Part shown: positions 10,370-23,935 of the stretch, one piece after another
How the letters are laid out: each line of letters opens with the position of its first letter
How positions within the stretch are numbered: position 1 is the first letter of the stretch
Assembly: GCA_014529385.2 (NCBI GenBank)
Contig: CM043944.1
Span: 89,909,384-89,969,383 of the forward strand
Direction of reading: 5' to 3'
Length of the DNA: 60,000 bases
DNA from: Adiantum capillus-veneris
Taxonomy: Eukaryota > Streptophyta > Polypodiopsida > Polypodiales > Pteridaceae
Position numbers and translations under genes: made by a program
The notes under the pieces: generated by a model
The model's input: the letters and a program-made list of their open reading frames with translations, nothing else
Told to the model about the DNA's origin: nothing
The model's database searches: none

Positions 10370-11635
10370 TTATTTTTGAGATTTTTGTGATTTTGTTTCG
10401 GTGTTAGCTTTTCGTACCTGTTTTATTTCCTCTCGCGTTCTTTCTTTTTGATCTTTTGAGAATCCTCCTGATATTTGATTTTTAACACAATCTTCTGCTT
10501 TTACAAGCATCAAATAGTGAGTTTTACCTTTTATCTTGGGCATCAGGTTCTCTCTCGCTTTGTTTCCTGCTCGTTTCCTCCTATAGCGTCCCTGGCGTCT
10601 AGGGTGTTGATTAGCAAAATCATAAAAGTTGATATTCTCTTTTTCATTTCCACGCTCGCTTGAGGTGTCTGAACACTCATTATCTGCTTCATCATTTACT
10701 TTCAAATGTTCAGAGGAGTTGTAAAACTCTTCTTGTTCTGGTGGTTCTACCGTCTTTTTTTTTGGTATAACTCTTACCATGTAATAGGGTAATACATCAT
10801 AGCCATCCTTATCACAAAATTTTGTTGTTGGACTGTCGGTAATGGCACAGACATCCAATGTTGCTAGTATGTGTTCCCATTCGAGAGGTTCCAAGGCATC
10901 TTCAGGGAAAGGTTCCGGAATATACTCTTTGTCCTCAATTGCTCTTTCTAAGACACATTCCTCTCTTCTTAAGCTTCCACAATGTGAAGCTCCGCACATC
11001 CATAGCTCTTTTGGTTGCCCTAACCATGCTGGAAGTTCTGATCCTACTACTGTAGTTGAATCAAACTCTTCCACAGGTGTTTGGTTCACATCTTTGTAAC
11101 TATGGTCTTTCAGGTGTATTTTAGTTGTTGTCTCGCCATGTCTGAGGTATATGTGGTCATAACCCCAATCTTGGACCATCTTCAATTGTCGCATGAATGG
11201 TCGTCCCAAGATGATCTCATAATTGTTCTTTTTGTTGAAATCGACTATTGCAAATGTATGCTCATACTCGATTTCGCACGAAGTGATAATCACTTTTTCT
11301 AAGAGTCCTAGAGGCTTCTCCGTGAACCCATCTGCCAATTGCAGTTTCATTCTGGTAGCCCACAAAGCTGGTTTTCCCCATTTTTTCCAAATTTCCTTGG
11401 TGGCGATAGAAACTCCTGCTCCACTGTCAAGAATCGATTTGGAAACTACTCCTTGGAATTCTACTGGTAGCGTGGTGTTTCCATCTTCCCCTTCACAGTA
11501 CTCTCCCACCTTGTTCAATGGTACTGGCCTAGTGTTTAGTTGAGGCCTGTCCAACTCTCTAATCCCTTTCTGTAGCTTCAAGGTGGGGTCTTTTACTCTA
11601 AATTTTTCTAGGCATTTACCTACTGTGGTCCACAT
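10370..11635 (-). CDS. PR1: retropepsin and downstream linker, gypsy element
   Basis: This 421-codon frame starts at an ATG. The protease core is SILDSGAGVSI (Asp at residue 70) with the partner block IILGRPFM at about 141-148. A linker follows with WMCGASHCGSLRREEC and acidic/basic stretches. The same blocks, including WMCGAS and RREEC, are kept in the plus-strand relative (32.37-33.0 kb), so the linker is under the same family constraint. This is the usual protease position, between gag and RT. The frame ends at a stop before the RT N-terminus. Confidence 0.85.
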   Translation of the reverse strand: MWTTVGKCLEKFRVKDPTLKLQKGIRELDRPQLNTRPVPLNKVGEYCEGEDGNTTLPVEFQGVVSKSILDSGAGVSIATKEIWKKWGKPALWATRMKLQLADGFTEKPLGLLEKVIITSCEIEYEHTFAIVDFNKKNNYEIILGRPFMRQLKMVQDWGYDHIYLRHGETTTKIHLKDHSYKDVNQTPVEEFDSTTVVGSELPAWLGQPKELWMCGASHCGSLRREECVLERAIEDKEYIPEPFPEDALEPLEWEHILATLDVCAITDSPTTKFCDKDGYDVLPYYMVRVIPKKKTVEPPEQEEFYNSSEHLKVNDEADNECSDTSSERGNEKENINFYDFANQHPRRQGRYRRKRAGNKARENLMPKIKGKTHYLMLVKAEDCVKNQISGGFSKDQKERTREEIKQVRKANTETKSQKSQK

Positions 11636-11862
11636 GTTTGGCCTTAACCTTAGGAGTTCTGCTAATGTGATTGTGCATGCCGCACCGGAGTGGATAACAA
11701 CTCGATCAATCCTTGCAAATCCATCACCTTGTTAGAAGAAAGTCTTTGAGATGGAATTGCTCTCACTTCCAATTTAGCTTCGTACTCTCCTAGGTAAGAG
11801 GGTAAAGTTCTCAGCGAGTCTGGTTGGTTGTGCCCCGAACTAATCGATCCTTGGTCTCCCCC

Positions 11863-12309
11863 TCATGAATGTATCTCAAAGTTCATTTGCGACCTTGCCT
11901 TAAATTCTTCAATAGGAGGTAATATCACATTATTTTCTTTTCTCGTGCTATTCATGTGGTTACTCATCCTATCGGCATCATTGGGCTCCCGGATTTTCTT
12001 CCACAGATCGTCTAGACCGTTACAATCCTTACCCATTTCTGCCAATATTTTAGGCTGGAACCCGTCACTTGTCCCATCTGTGGTATTTGGCACTATGATA
12101 GGCTCTCCTCTGGCCTCATAGGCATTAGTGAGTCTTTCCTTCATTTCTACCTGTTTCTCTAAAGTTGGTTGGATAGGGGTTGGAGCCGGTGCCTCATGCC
12201 AATTTACAGGTTTACACAGCGGGTCTTCCATCAATGATTGACCTGTTTCGATCATCTTTTTACACATATCCAACCTCTGTTTTTCTATTTCTGCATATGG
12301 ATAAGTCAT
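11863..12309 (-). pseudogene. gag-pol linker segment, gypsy element
   Basis: A 148-codon charged frame lies between the zinc-knuckle part of gag and PR1, separated from both by stops. It has no catalytic motif. From its position it is probably the gag C-terminus or the stretch that connects gag to protease. Confidence 0.5.
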
Positions 12310-12362
12310 CCACCTTTTCTCCTGGGTTTGGTTTTTTTTAAGTCTAGCCTCATAAGCTTTTT

Positions 12363-13430
12363 TTAGAATGTGTATGATACCACGTGAGTTAACCGGAGAG
12401 GATTATTAAAAGACCAAAATGTATAAAAATGTATACATACAAAGGGGGGTGGGGGTTTTTTAAATAGGCTCACAGTGTAAGTATAGTATGTATATTGGGT
12501 ATTATTAATTACCTCTTGAACGCACGTGATATAGGGGTCTTTTGATAAGTGACTGCCCCAGGATCTCAGCCAATGGTCTCCACCACACTTGTAGCAGGGT
12601 CCCTTGGGTTGTTGAGGTTCTCCTTGAGCTCCTCTTTGTTGGTAAGCATGTCTTTGTCCGCCCATGCCTCCATTGGCTATGAACATCAATGTTCGTTCAT
12701 CTAAGCTATATCTTCCTTCTCTTGCTGCCTGTGCAGCAGTTGGTGGTCCTGTATTTCCTATCATGCTCCATGGTTCAGGTGTCGAGGGTTCTTCCGGTGG
12801 ATAATAGACAGGGTTTGCCGCATATCCATTGGGATCTTCATAATATGCATGCATAGGCACCAAAGCCTTATCCTCTGATTCAGTTACTGTTGGTGTGTAT
12901 CTTATACCAACTGCTCGTAATCCTGGTAGGGGTGGTTGTTGCCCCAACACTGGTTGTGGTCTTTCTACACCTACAGGTCCTGGTAGGTTGCCTACTTGAT
13001 ATCTAGGCATCGGTGGAACTTGAGGGGAAGCTACCGGAGTATGGGGAGCGTAAGGTCTCTCTCTCACATATCCCTTGTTATAATAACATTCCTCGGTCCC
13101 ATGGTTTGTCCATTTTTGTTCAATAGCACACCACTTGGGCTGTTTATCCTGGGGTTTGGCGTACAAGTTAATCTTTTTTAGCACTTCATCTACAAGCTGC
13201 TCCTGGTTTACAGCTACTTCTCCTTTCGGTGTTGTCTTAGAAGACTTGCTTTCACTTTGTTGTGAAGACGAATCGTCATCAAGGTCCTTGAACTCCCCCT
13301 CTTTGTAGACTGCACAATTGTCCACCAGGTAAAGAGCTTCCTTGGTCAACTCATTCAACATAGTGCTCCTCTTCATATGTAAGTCTTTCTGGAGATCTGC
13401 ATTCCTTAGTCCTTGGATGAATATCAACAT
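12363..13430 (-). pseudogene. gag C-terminal half with defective zinc knuckle
   Basis: The frame begins with the end of the retrotransposon gag domain (FIQGLRNADLQKDL), then a Q/S-rich and proline-rich region, then one zinc knuckle CYKCGGDHWLRSW. The normal pattern is C-x2-C-x4-H-x4-C; here the last cysteine position is tryptophan (12560-12600). After the knuckle the frame runs into unrelated low-complexity residues. Nucleocapsid function is probably impaired in this copy. Confidence 0.75.
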
Positions 13431-13502
13431 AAGTCTGGACCGAGTTGGCAGTTCTTCAACAGGACAGAACTTAACATATCTTTTTAGTCTTAGGGTTGCC
13501 TT

Positions 13503-13975
13503 TCATACAGATTCTCCATCTTTCTGTTTGAATTTATGGATCTGTGAGACGGTATTATGAGCTATTCTCCTTTGTGAGAATTCCTCGATAAACTCATCAA
13601 ACACTTCCTCCATAGACTCAAAGTCTCTACGCTCTACAGAGTCAAACCAAGTGGCAGCATCATCCTCTAGGGTTAGACCAAACCCTGCAAATTGGATAGG
13701 AAAGTCTAACACCTCTTCAACTCTAATTACACGCACAAAGGCTGCTACATGATCTCTTGGGTCTCTGCTTCCTGTGCATTTCTTGTTTACCCATTTTTTC
13801 ACTTGAGAAGGTCTAATTCTTTGATGGTCTACAAACCTCATCATTGGATCTCCTCGTCCTAATCGATATACCTCCTCAGGCCTTCTATAATAGGCTGGTT
13901 CCTCTCCCAGTGGTGCTCCTAAGCCATAATTTCTAACAGTTCTCGTTGGAGGTGGTTCTTCTCTTCGAACTCGTT
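13503..13975 (-). pseudogene. gag core domain, gypsy element
   Basis: The frame at 13844-13503 shows the retrotransposon gag signature: DPRDHVAAFVRV, GFGLTLEDDAATWFDSV, then F-x-SMEEVFDEFIEEFSQRR. A stop follows KDGESV. The upstream 13975-13845 piece (GAPLGEEPAYYRRPEEVYRLGRGDP) is in frame-compatible coding style without an ATG of its own. A related, more broken copy is at 31.6-32.0 kb on the plus strand. Confidence 0.8.
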
Positions 13976-15091
13976 CTATGGGTGGTCCTCCAGGCTCTGT
14001 TGACCCTTGAGTCTTTGGCTTACTCTCTCCTTTGATACCTTGAATAGAGTGGTGGTTCTTGCAAATCCCTTAGCCCTCGTGCGGCTTGATAACCATCTCG
14101 GTTTCGGTCTTGTTCCAATGTTGCACACTGTCGAAGCCATGCTTGCAATGATGGCTGGTTTGTTGTTGAATGCTTGCGGTCGGGTGGAATGTGAGGTAGC
14201 TTCATACTCATCTGAAAAAGGATTCATTGACTTGCTTGGGGTGTAGGTGGCTCTTGTCACTTCCTCAGGGGCATATGCTGATGCTCCTAGACCTGTTGCC
14301 CTTTCTACCTCCTCTGGAAGAATACGTTGGTATTCTTGCCCGTATCTATCAACAAAAACTATACCCTTTCCCGTAGCAGTTTCATAAGAGAATAAGTAAA
14401 GAACCTTGTCTTTGCTTAATTCATTTACGTATGGTTCTTTGCTGCGAAAGTGAGAGACTATACCCTCACTCTCATGTTTGTAGATTCCCACGTTCTCGTT
14501 ATAAGTTGGAACCCTGGATGTTTTCTTATCATACATAAAAATAGCTCTGGGCCGATCAATGTTTGGTGGCGGTTCTTGAGTTTCTAAAACCATTTTCCCT
14601 TTCGCCACGTTATCTCCATATCTGTTGTAATCTTCAGGGTTACTAACTATTAGATAGTGGTTCCCCTTTTCGTCTTGGAATCTATCTCCATCATCATATA
14701 CTCGGATTATCTCCAATCTCTGGGCTGGTCTCTCTTTGATACAAATTCACTTGCATCCTCGATAGTCAGAATAGACTAGGGCTCCCCTCGAGTTTGTTCC
14801 CTCTAAGAAGATCACAGTGAGCTTGGAATCATTCAAAGGATTTTGGGAGGTGCTTCCTCCTCGCATAGGTCCATCATAGGTGAAACCTCCTGGCTGTTGA
14901 CTACCCATCATGAAGAAATATTTGTCTGATGAAGTGTTAGTATCACTACCTTCCTCAATAATCGGTGCTAGCGGATCTAGCCTTGCCTGAGTTATACTCT
15001 CTTCGGTGGACACTAAGCTACCTTGGTCACCTGCCACCTTCTGGTCTCTAACAATGTATCTTCTTGATCTTAAATTCATTAAACTTATCAA
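13976..15091 (-). pseudogene. gag N-terminal extension, gypsy element
   Basis: Two frames, 15091-14747 and 14716-13976, are separated only by a stop (after SDYRGCK) and appear to be one ancestral reading frame. The first likely ATG is the one in MNLRSRR. The sequence is hydrophilic, includes a readable VYDDGDRFQDEKGNHYLIVSN block, and matches no domain I know. Towards its 3' end (14211-14020) another frame looks more protein-like, suggesting a frameshift. It lies directly upstream of the gag core. Confidence 0.55.
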
Positions 15092-16863
15092 TGCAATTTA
15101 TCACAAATCCAACCACTCACCTGGCAAAGGGTCAGTTTCTGCACAACTTCTTGCTTTGTTGCTGAATATACCTGTACACAAGCGTTTTAATTTCGGCAAT
15201 CGAGTCAAAGCATTTATTTGCTAGAGTTTATCTTAGTAATGATTGGTATAACTAGAGAGTTAATCTCAACCACTACTGTATTTTATACACTGCTAATGTT
15301 CTGGATTAGGTCTGCTAATCTGAAACTGTACTACCCTTAGATGTTGGTCAATTTACGTGAAAAAATCTGAATTCAGTCTTTGCTTCGTCAAATGAACAAA
15401 CAAGGTCCAAATTCACTTCTGAAAGAAGTTTTGGAACCCTTAAAATGGAATCTCACTGTCTATGCCATGTCAAATTTTCTTTGCAGTATGCCTCAATAGA
15501 CATGTCTACGCGTAGGATGTCTCCTGCTGTGTTTTGCCTGGACTTTTGCACTGTGGTTTCCCCTTGTTGTGCTGAGCTTACAGCTGCTTTTACTTTTTGG
15601 TTTGGACACCTATTAGCTGGTCAATGAGTCAGAAACCTGTTCCGACAGCCTGTTGCTGATATTGATCAGTCTAATCAACTCCAATTTGGACCAAAATTGA
15701 CTAGGAGGCTTGCCTTAGGCTATACAACACCTGGCTATGCTCACTGTCAAAGTCTGGCTTCAATTTCTTGCTTTAGACATCCTACGCGTAGGATGTCTTT
15801 TTCATCAGAATGGCTTCAAACTCAAAACCCATGCTCACCTTGAGTTGCTGATCACTTTGGTATACTCAAAATTGGGTTTGGAGTCCAAAATCACTCAGAA
15901 GACATCCTACGCATAGGATGTCTTTTTGGCCTGTTTGACCCCAAACTTGTCCCACAGCTTCCCCTTGATGTCAGTAACCCAGTGGTATGCTTAGATTTTG
16001 GTTTGGATTTCTTGCCTTTTTCAGTCAAAAGTGCTAAAGTCCGCTTTGAACCCAATTTTCTCACCCAAATGAGGTGAAACCCCTTTCAGTCACTCAATAT
16101 ATCATGCAAGACATGCTCATGCAGCCATCTTATGGTTTTGGTCTCAAAATAATGTTTTGGCACTATTTGGGTAGGATGTCTGGCAATTTCAGTCTATCTG
16201 GCCTTATCCTATCAAGATATGGTCAAATTTCCACTTTCCAGTTGAAACTGGGGTAAACCCTACCTTCTGAACACACTGGTCAACTCAAAATCCCAAAATT
16301 CCTCCCAGATTAGCCTGTAGACATCCTACGCATAGGACGTCTCCTGGCTTGAAATTAATTTTTTTCCTGACAGAAATGCTTCTGATGCTCTATAGATCTA
16401 TCAGAAACACTCACAGTAACTTTTGGACTTCAATTAGGCTTTCAAACAGACTTTTGCGTCTTTTTGCGTCTTTTACAAACTTGTGATGACTTTACCAAGC
16501 AAGTGTACATGCATGAAATGCTCTAGATCCTGAATCATGATGTCCTACTTACTCTACTCCTACTTATCATGTGAAATGGTGTTTTTGGTTGCTTTTTGGC
16601 CTCTCCGGACTCTCAAGCTCTCCTCTCACCGCTTCTACCACTCCAAATCCTACTCTAGAACTCGACTACTACCTAAAACTACCTTGGTCTACCTAATCTA
16701 CCTAAGTCAAAGGATCTAGGCCAGGCACACGCTTCCTAGACTCCCTCTAAGACCTAGAGAGTCCTCCACCCTCTGATCCTATCTAAATGTAAAACAAGAC
16801 TCTTGGCAAGCCAAAAATCCCAATCCTCAAGGATTAGTCTCGGTCACCTACCTAAGGTTTTTG
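15092..16863 (-). other. Long untranslated leader of the gypsy element
   Basis: About 1.8 kb lies between the primer-binding site and the start of gag. It has no convincing coding frame. It carries four palindromes of the same type as the spacer before ORF3 (separate entry), embedded in related flanking text such as TTTTCATCAGAATGG. Confidence 0.7.
15498..16342 (-). repeat. Leader palindrome array of the minus-strand gypsy element
   Basis: Copies lie at 15498-15522 (one extra base), 15775-15798 (perfect, identical to the copy at 2946), 15900-15923 and 16319-16342. Start-to-start distances are 277, 125 and 419; the last two sum to 544, close to two units. The copy at 15900 deviates only in the centre. 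The 16319 copy has one further change, which on the minus (sense) strand is a G-T pair. A half copy (CACGTAGGATGTCT) sits at 17232-17245 inside the LTR. Confidence 0.85.
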
Positions 16864-16881
16864 TCCCCGGCAGCGGCGCCA
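16864..16881 (-). promoter_or_regulatory. Primer-binding site, tRNA-Asp type
   Basis: On the minus strand this reads TGGCGCCGCTGCCGGGGA. It matches the complement of the 3' end of plant tRNA-Asp with one mismatch in 18 (from memory of that tRNA end). It begins one base inside the LTR boundary, as expected for priming of minus-strand DNA. Confidence 0.85.
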
Positions 16882-16882
16882 A

Positions 16883-17740
16883 TGTTGGACGGATACGCCA
16901 CGACGGACGTTAGCACAGCAAGAACTCACCTAACATGTAATGTCAGCTAAGGAAGAAGCTCAACCCGCAGGCGCGTGGAAGCAAGAATAAGGTGTCAACC
17001 TACACTCGACCGACTCCTAACTAATTCCTACAGAGGTCTCTACCAACTGTGTAAGTCACAGCCTTCAAGAATGCATAAGAGGAAACTTCCTACAACGCTT
17101 TCTAAAGTCGAACACCCATCAAACAATCTCGAAACACCATAGAACTTGAAGGAGATCCTACTAATACCAGTAGGTCGCTCTCCCTAAGGTCTAAGAACCA
17201 AAATCCTAACCCAAAACACCTGGTGCAGAAACACGTAGGATGTCTGGCCGAAATCTGCAAGTCTTCGTTTCCAAAATCTAAAGTGCCTAATGTGTAGTTC
17301 TACTCAATGTGAACGTGTGTATATGCTGCAAAGCAAAATCGGACAACGTATGCCCACCCAAACACCCGATGAAGCTCGTAGAAGGAGCTCGCAAAACCAG
17401 ACCGTACGCGCGCAATGTAGGTATCGACGCGTAGCTCTCGTCGGGGGCAACACGCTGCACTTCTCCGCACTCAATTTTGACCACCGTAGCACACATAGCG
17501 TCAAGATGAAGCTCACACTCTCTCTCTCTCTCTCTCGTACACAGTACGCTCACTCACAGACTTTAAAACTTGTTTTTAAAATGACAAAAGGTTTTTCATT
17601 AAGGTCAAAAAGTTGTATATATACCTTACAATTTCTCAAACCCTAAAGTTCCAAAATCAACCATCTACTCAATCTAACTATCAAAACTGGGATACAATCT
17701 GGAAACTTCTATAAGTTCAAATAATTACAAGGTGAAAAAT
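16883..17740 (-). repeat. 5' LTR of the minus-strand gypsy element (outer boundary approximate)
   Basis: On the plus strand the LTR begins TGTTGGACGG at 16883, directly beside the primer-binding site. The outer end is uncertain; about 17740 is chosen because gag of a neighbouring element resumes there. A TATA-like box for minus-strand transcription lies at 17616-17623 and a short CT run at about 17519-17536. The partner LTR is outside the window, so identity between LTRs cannot be assessed. Confidence 0.6.
17616..17623 (-). promoter_or_regulatory. TATA-like box in the LTR
   Basis: TATATATA inside the LTR, upstream of the leader on the minus strand. Position and composition fit an LTR promoter. 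Confidence 0.45.
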
Positions 17741-19576
17741 CAGGTTTTCCTCAATGAATGAATAATTACCAAAATAATAATCCTCCGAATAGTTAGATGC
17801 CGTGGGGTGAGTCCAGCTTCTAAAAAAGCATTACTCTTATGCAGGTCATTGTGTTCTCCTAGAGAATCGCATATTTGTTCAAACACTTTGATATGATTTC
17901 TCACATCCCTGTCTCCATTAAATTTTTGTGTGAGCTTGGCTATTTGTACTGCCTTACTTCTAGGTTCTCTATCAGGCGTGTTATGCATATTCTCACCAAT
18001 AGATCGACCGATAGCTTGAGCAAATGTTGCCAAGTCACCTAAGTGAGCTGGCACCATGGGTGAAGGAGCTCCAAAGACTACATGTGGAGTAGGTATTGGC
18101 ATTGGGCTTGGCTGGTAGGAAGCCCTTGGGTTTCACATTTGATACGGTGTTGTGCCATGTGGCGGCCCAAAGTTCATATGTATAGAAGACGTTGGATGTG
18201 GCATGCTAATGCTAGCCGTATGGTCCCATGGAAATAAGAGCTTGGGTGTTGTGGTTGTGGAGCATAGGTTGTTGAAACAATGGAAGGGGTAGGAACTTCC
18301 TGAGTACGAGGACCCATAGGTGTATAAAATTGGTACACACTTGTAGGTACTATTGCAGGCATTGAGCTACCATGTAGTGGTGCTTTACTAACAAATGAGG
18401 TCCATGGCGTGTTTCTTGGCATGCCCATCATTGGGGTAGGCATGGTAGCCATTGTGTCATTAAGGGAAACATGAGGTAGACTTGGAAAGGTAAAGCTATC
18501 ACTTGTGGGCTCAGATTGCACTGAGATCCCTGGCAAAAAAACATATGGAGGATCCATCAGACTTATCGAGGGAGTCTCCATTTGCGATAAGTTTGGTTGT
18601 TTAGCCTTCCCAGTATCCAATAATCTCATGAGACCCATTGAAGGCATGTGGATCCCCTTGTTCTGTCTCTCTAGCTCAATAACCCTATGGATGACCTCAC
18701 AAACTCTTTGTTGTTGATCCTCTACACTAGTAACACCACCTGTTGTGGATTGTAGGATATCTAACCAACCCACGTGATAGGTGTGACCTATGTATAAGTT
18801 GGTTAGATTTTTTGTTTGTAGTTCATACTCCTAGCTCTCATTTAGGAACGCTCCATCTAAGATTGAGGTGATATGGGTGTCCTTTGAACTAGATGCAATG
18901 TGGCTCTCTATGGGTTGACCATTAGTGGTCGCTAATTCAGTAGCACTCGATTGCTATCTTAGCAAGGATATTGACATAGGGGCTTTTGCTTTTAGCTCTC
19001 TTCATTGCTCTGTCTTGCGTAAGCTGTCAATTTTCTTTTCCCTAGCCGCAATGATATATCGCTCAACCTCTTGCACTTCGGCAAGGCTTGTACCATCAAG
19101 TAATATAACCTCGGAGGGGAATAGCTCTGAAGATTCAGGGGGTGTAGTGAATGGAGTATTCATGTGCACACTCTCCAAGAGCATGGGGTCTACTTTGGTC
19201 ATGAATGGAAAATTGACTTCCCCGCCCCCTCATTTACATCGTTAGCTCCATTTTCAAAGCGAGTGGCTCTACTAAAGGTTTCCTTCAAGAGGCTAAGCAC
19301 GCTTATCCCGGACCATGGGTCCATGGCATGCGTGTCTTGGCTTGAGCTATCAAGATTAGGCATTGGGTAACCCTCCATGACGTTGTAGTCAGAGTAAGAG
19401 TCACTAGATGCAATATGCGGGTACTGAGTGGTACTACCTTGGGTTCTCGCTGAGGGCCCGGAACCTAAGGTAGGTGGGTATTGAGAACTCACATAAGTCA
19501 AAATGCTTTCTAGTTGTTGGGCCTCTAGCACATGACCAGAGTGCAGATGCATGTGCCTTTGGCACCCTAAAAGCAT
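17740..19576 (-). pseudogene. gag N-terminal region of a second minus-strand LTR element
   Basis: Four frames on the minus strand (19576-19199, 19202-19002, 18773-18174, 18102-17740) read as one interrupted protein. It is a serine/threonine/proline-rich N-terminus followed by a gag-like block (LTQKFNGDRDVRNHIKVFEQ). The protein breaks off at about 17790, where the LTR of the neighbouring element begins. It may be an older element into which the long gypsy element inserted; the missing half would then lie beyond the left edge. Confidence 0.6.
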
Positions 19577-20292
19577 CGGTGAATACCCTCGAAGGTTAAT
19601 CGCTTGATTTTTTGGGCGTTTTGCACCCTATTTTCACTCGTTTTTTGATGTTTTTAAATGTCTTTTTACGATCAATTTTTGGATTAGAGCGTGTGATAGC
19701 TCGAAACAAGCATATCGCTAAGCGGGTCATGGTGTGCTTTACAACTCAGCTTTTGGTTACCCGAAGCTTTGATGGTCCTCAAAAGGGTCGATTTTTACTT
19801 CGGTGTGAGGCTAAAATAAGTAATTCCAAAGGGTGACTAAGACCTGAGCCTGAGGGTGGTCCTACTTTTAAAAAATTTTGAAAAAAATTATTTTTTATTT
19901 TTATTTTTTGGATAAGGTCGCCGCGCTCGCGAGTAGACACACACACCTAACCTACCTACTTGCAACTAATAGAGCTATTGTTACACACTAACACAGTACT
20001 ACAGCAACTAATCAACTCTAATAGATCTACTTACTGTACCTTAGAGATCTAACATTATAGATCTAATACCTTAAATCTAACACCTTATCAACAGAAAACA
20101 ATACCTTACAACAAAAAATCTAACACCTTGTTAACAAAAAACAGTACACTGCAGCAAAACAGTACACTGCAGCAAAAACAAAGTTCACAAATCCTTCTCA
20201 ACAGCCACACACCTTCTTTCTCTACCTTTTCTACATCTCATATTGCACCACAAAGCAGCATAGAGTGCTATTCGAGCTTAGTGCAGGGCGTT

Positions 20293-20310
20293 TTCCCGGC
20301 AATGGCTCCA
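20293..20310 (-). promoter_or_regulatory. Decayed tRNA-Asp-type primer-binding site
   Basis: On the minus strand it begins TGGAGCCATTGCCGGG, with about three mismatches to the tRNA-Asp complement. It lies 0.7 kb upstream of the gag fragments at 19576-17740, which suits the leader of that element. Confidence 0.5.
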
Positions 20311-20926
<616 letters not shown>

Positions 20927-21710
20927 GTGGTTAACAGTGTTATCCCACCTCTGATACAAGATGACATCTATGTTGATATCCTACACCCGCAAGACCTTTC
21001 TTGCGGTGGAAACTACTCTAAACAAGGACCCCATGGCTCATCAAGATGTGAGGATTGCATCCCTAGAGGCTCAAATTCAAGGACCCCATGGCTCATTGAG
21101 GATTGCAGCCCTAGAGGCTCAAATTCAAGACATCATCGAGGAGAACACTCAAGTCAAGCAACACTTGTGCAAGCTTGAGGAAACATAAGAGGTAGAGATC
21201 CAATATCTACTTGCAAAAGAACAGGAGGTCAAAACCTTGCTCAAAGTCATTGAAAATGTCAAAGCAACCCAAAAAAAAATCCAGGAGGCAACACATAAAA
21301 ATATTGACAAACAAAATTGGAGCAACACTATAAGAAAACTGGCTACAAAAATCCCTTGGCCTCAAGGTCAGGATTGGGGGACTCCACTCACCATGGTTCA
21401 CAGAGCAGGATGCTCTTGAAGAAGCAACCTCCAAGCTTAACAATATTCTCCAGGGCCAGTAAATATCAAGCAAGAGACCGTCTCTTGGATCAATGACACG
21501 CATAAAAATGTACCACCCAAGCATTGTATCTTCACTTTCAAGGATAAGGAAGAGTGATGGAAGTTACTACGCTAGTCTCATCTCCTCAAGGGAAAAAAGT
21601 TTTGGATTTCCAAAGAATTGACCCCGAATCAACTCAAGGCCAAAGCAAGTGAGCTCAAGAAGATGCATGAACCCTACAAACAAGGTAAATGGGTAGTCTA
21701 GGTGGTAAAT
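20927..21710 (+). pseudogene. LINE ORF1-like fragment with coiled coil
   Basis: On the plus strand a helical, glutamine/glutamate-rich segment (SLEAQIQ repeated, then LLKVIENVKATQKKIQ) is followed after several stops by a conserved-looking C-terminal block, FWISKELTPNQLKAKASELK, ending near GKWVV. This resembles the ORF1 protein of plant or algal LINEs, an RNA-binding coat-like protein (inference from pattern). Stops and shifts make it non-functional. It is followed by the 3' end shared with the LINE fragment at 27.2 kb. Confidence 0.5.
21024..21126. repeat. Imperfect tandem duplication inside the ORF1-like fragment
   Basis: Units 21024-21078 (55 bases) and 21079-21126 (48 bases) both begin AAGGACCCCATGGCTCAT and end in the codons for SLEAQIQ or ALEAQIQ. 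The duplication lengthens the coiled coil. Confidence 0.8.
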
Positions 21711-21779
21711 CCATCATCCAAGAGCTTTGAACTCTTAAACCAGCTTTCCCTTCACCCGAACCCCCTTTGATTTATCCCT

Positions 21780-23422
<1,643 letters not shown>

Positions 23423-23610
23423 ATTGGTAGATGCAATGGAGGCTCACCCGCCCGCTACTCATCTTATTGGTTGTACATATATACAACAATAAAGAGTAGC
23501 TCCTTTGAGTCTTGGATCCACCCATACATGGTCTGCTCTCTCCCTCTCCCCTTCTCGCACATAAAAATTACACCGCGCACGCACGCATCCGTACACACGC
23601 ACTCTTCAAT

Positions 23611-23622
23611 TGGTATCAGAGC
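23611..23622 (+). promoter_or_regulatory. Primer-binding site, initiator tRNA-Met type
   Basis: TGGTATCAGAGC, the standard plant copia primer site, lies two bases after the LTR end (TTCA). The same site is used by the copia element at 46683. Confidence 0.85.
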
Positions 23623-23935
23623 TACGACGATGATCGATGCATGTGACAGCTTCCTGATGAGACACAGAAGCAACGGAGCTTGGGGCTTTGTAGCACCGGA
23701 TTGGAGCAATTTGGGGTGGATCAAGCAAGGATCGATTGCACCCAAAGGAAATCGGATGGAGCTTGAAGCTCATAGCTCCTAACGCACGCAGCCCCTCTTG
23801 GGTTTTGGGGAATCTTTGAGAGAACAGAGCATCTCTCCCACTTTGTTGCCAGTTTGGCATGGTATATGGTTGAGATTTTTCTTGGGTTTTCTACTCAATT
23901 TACAAGGGATACTCTACCAGATTGCTCCCAAACTA

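Larger units (their letters stand above)
1..17740 (-). mobile_element. Long Ty3/gypsy LTR retrotransposon, minus strand, truncated by the left window edge
   Basis: Read on the minus strand the order is LTR (about 17740-16883), primer-binding site, leader, gag, PR1, RT, RNase H, integrase, a second retropepsin-like domain, a spacer, and a coiled-coil ORF that leaves the window. At least 17.7 kb belongs to it; the 3' LTR must lie further left. RT before integrase places it in Ty3/gypsy. The tRNA-Asp-like primer site and the absence of a visible chromodomain suggest the Athila/Tat side rather than chromoviruses (inference). Almost every gene carries a stop or frameshift, so this copy should not be autonomous. 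The shared layout with the plus-strand relative at 28.7-40.1 kb argues that the extra parts are native to the lineage. Confidence 0.85.
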
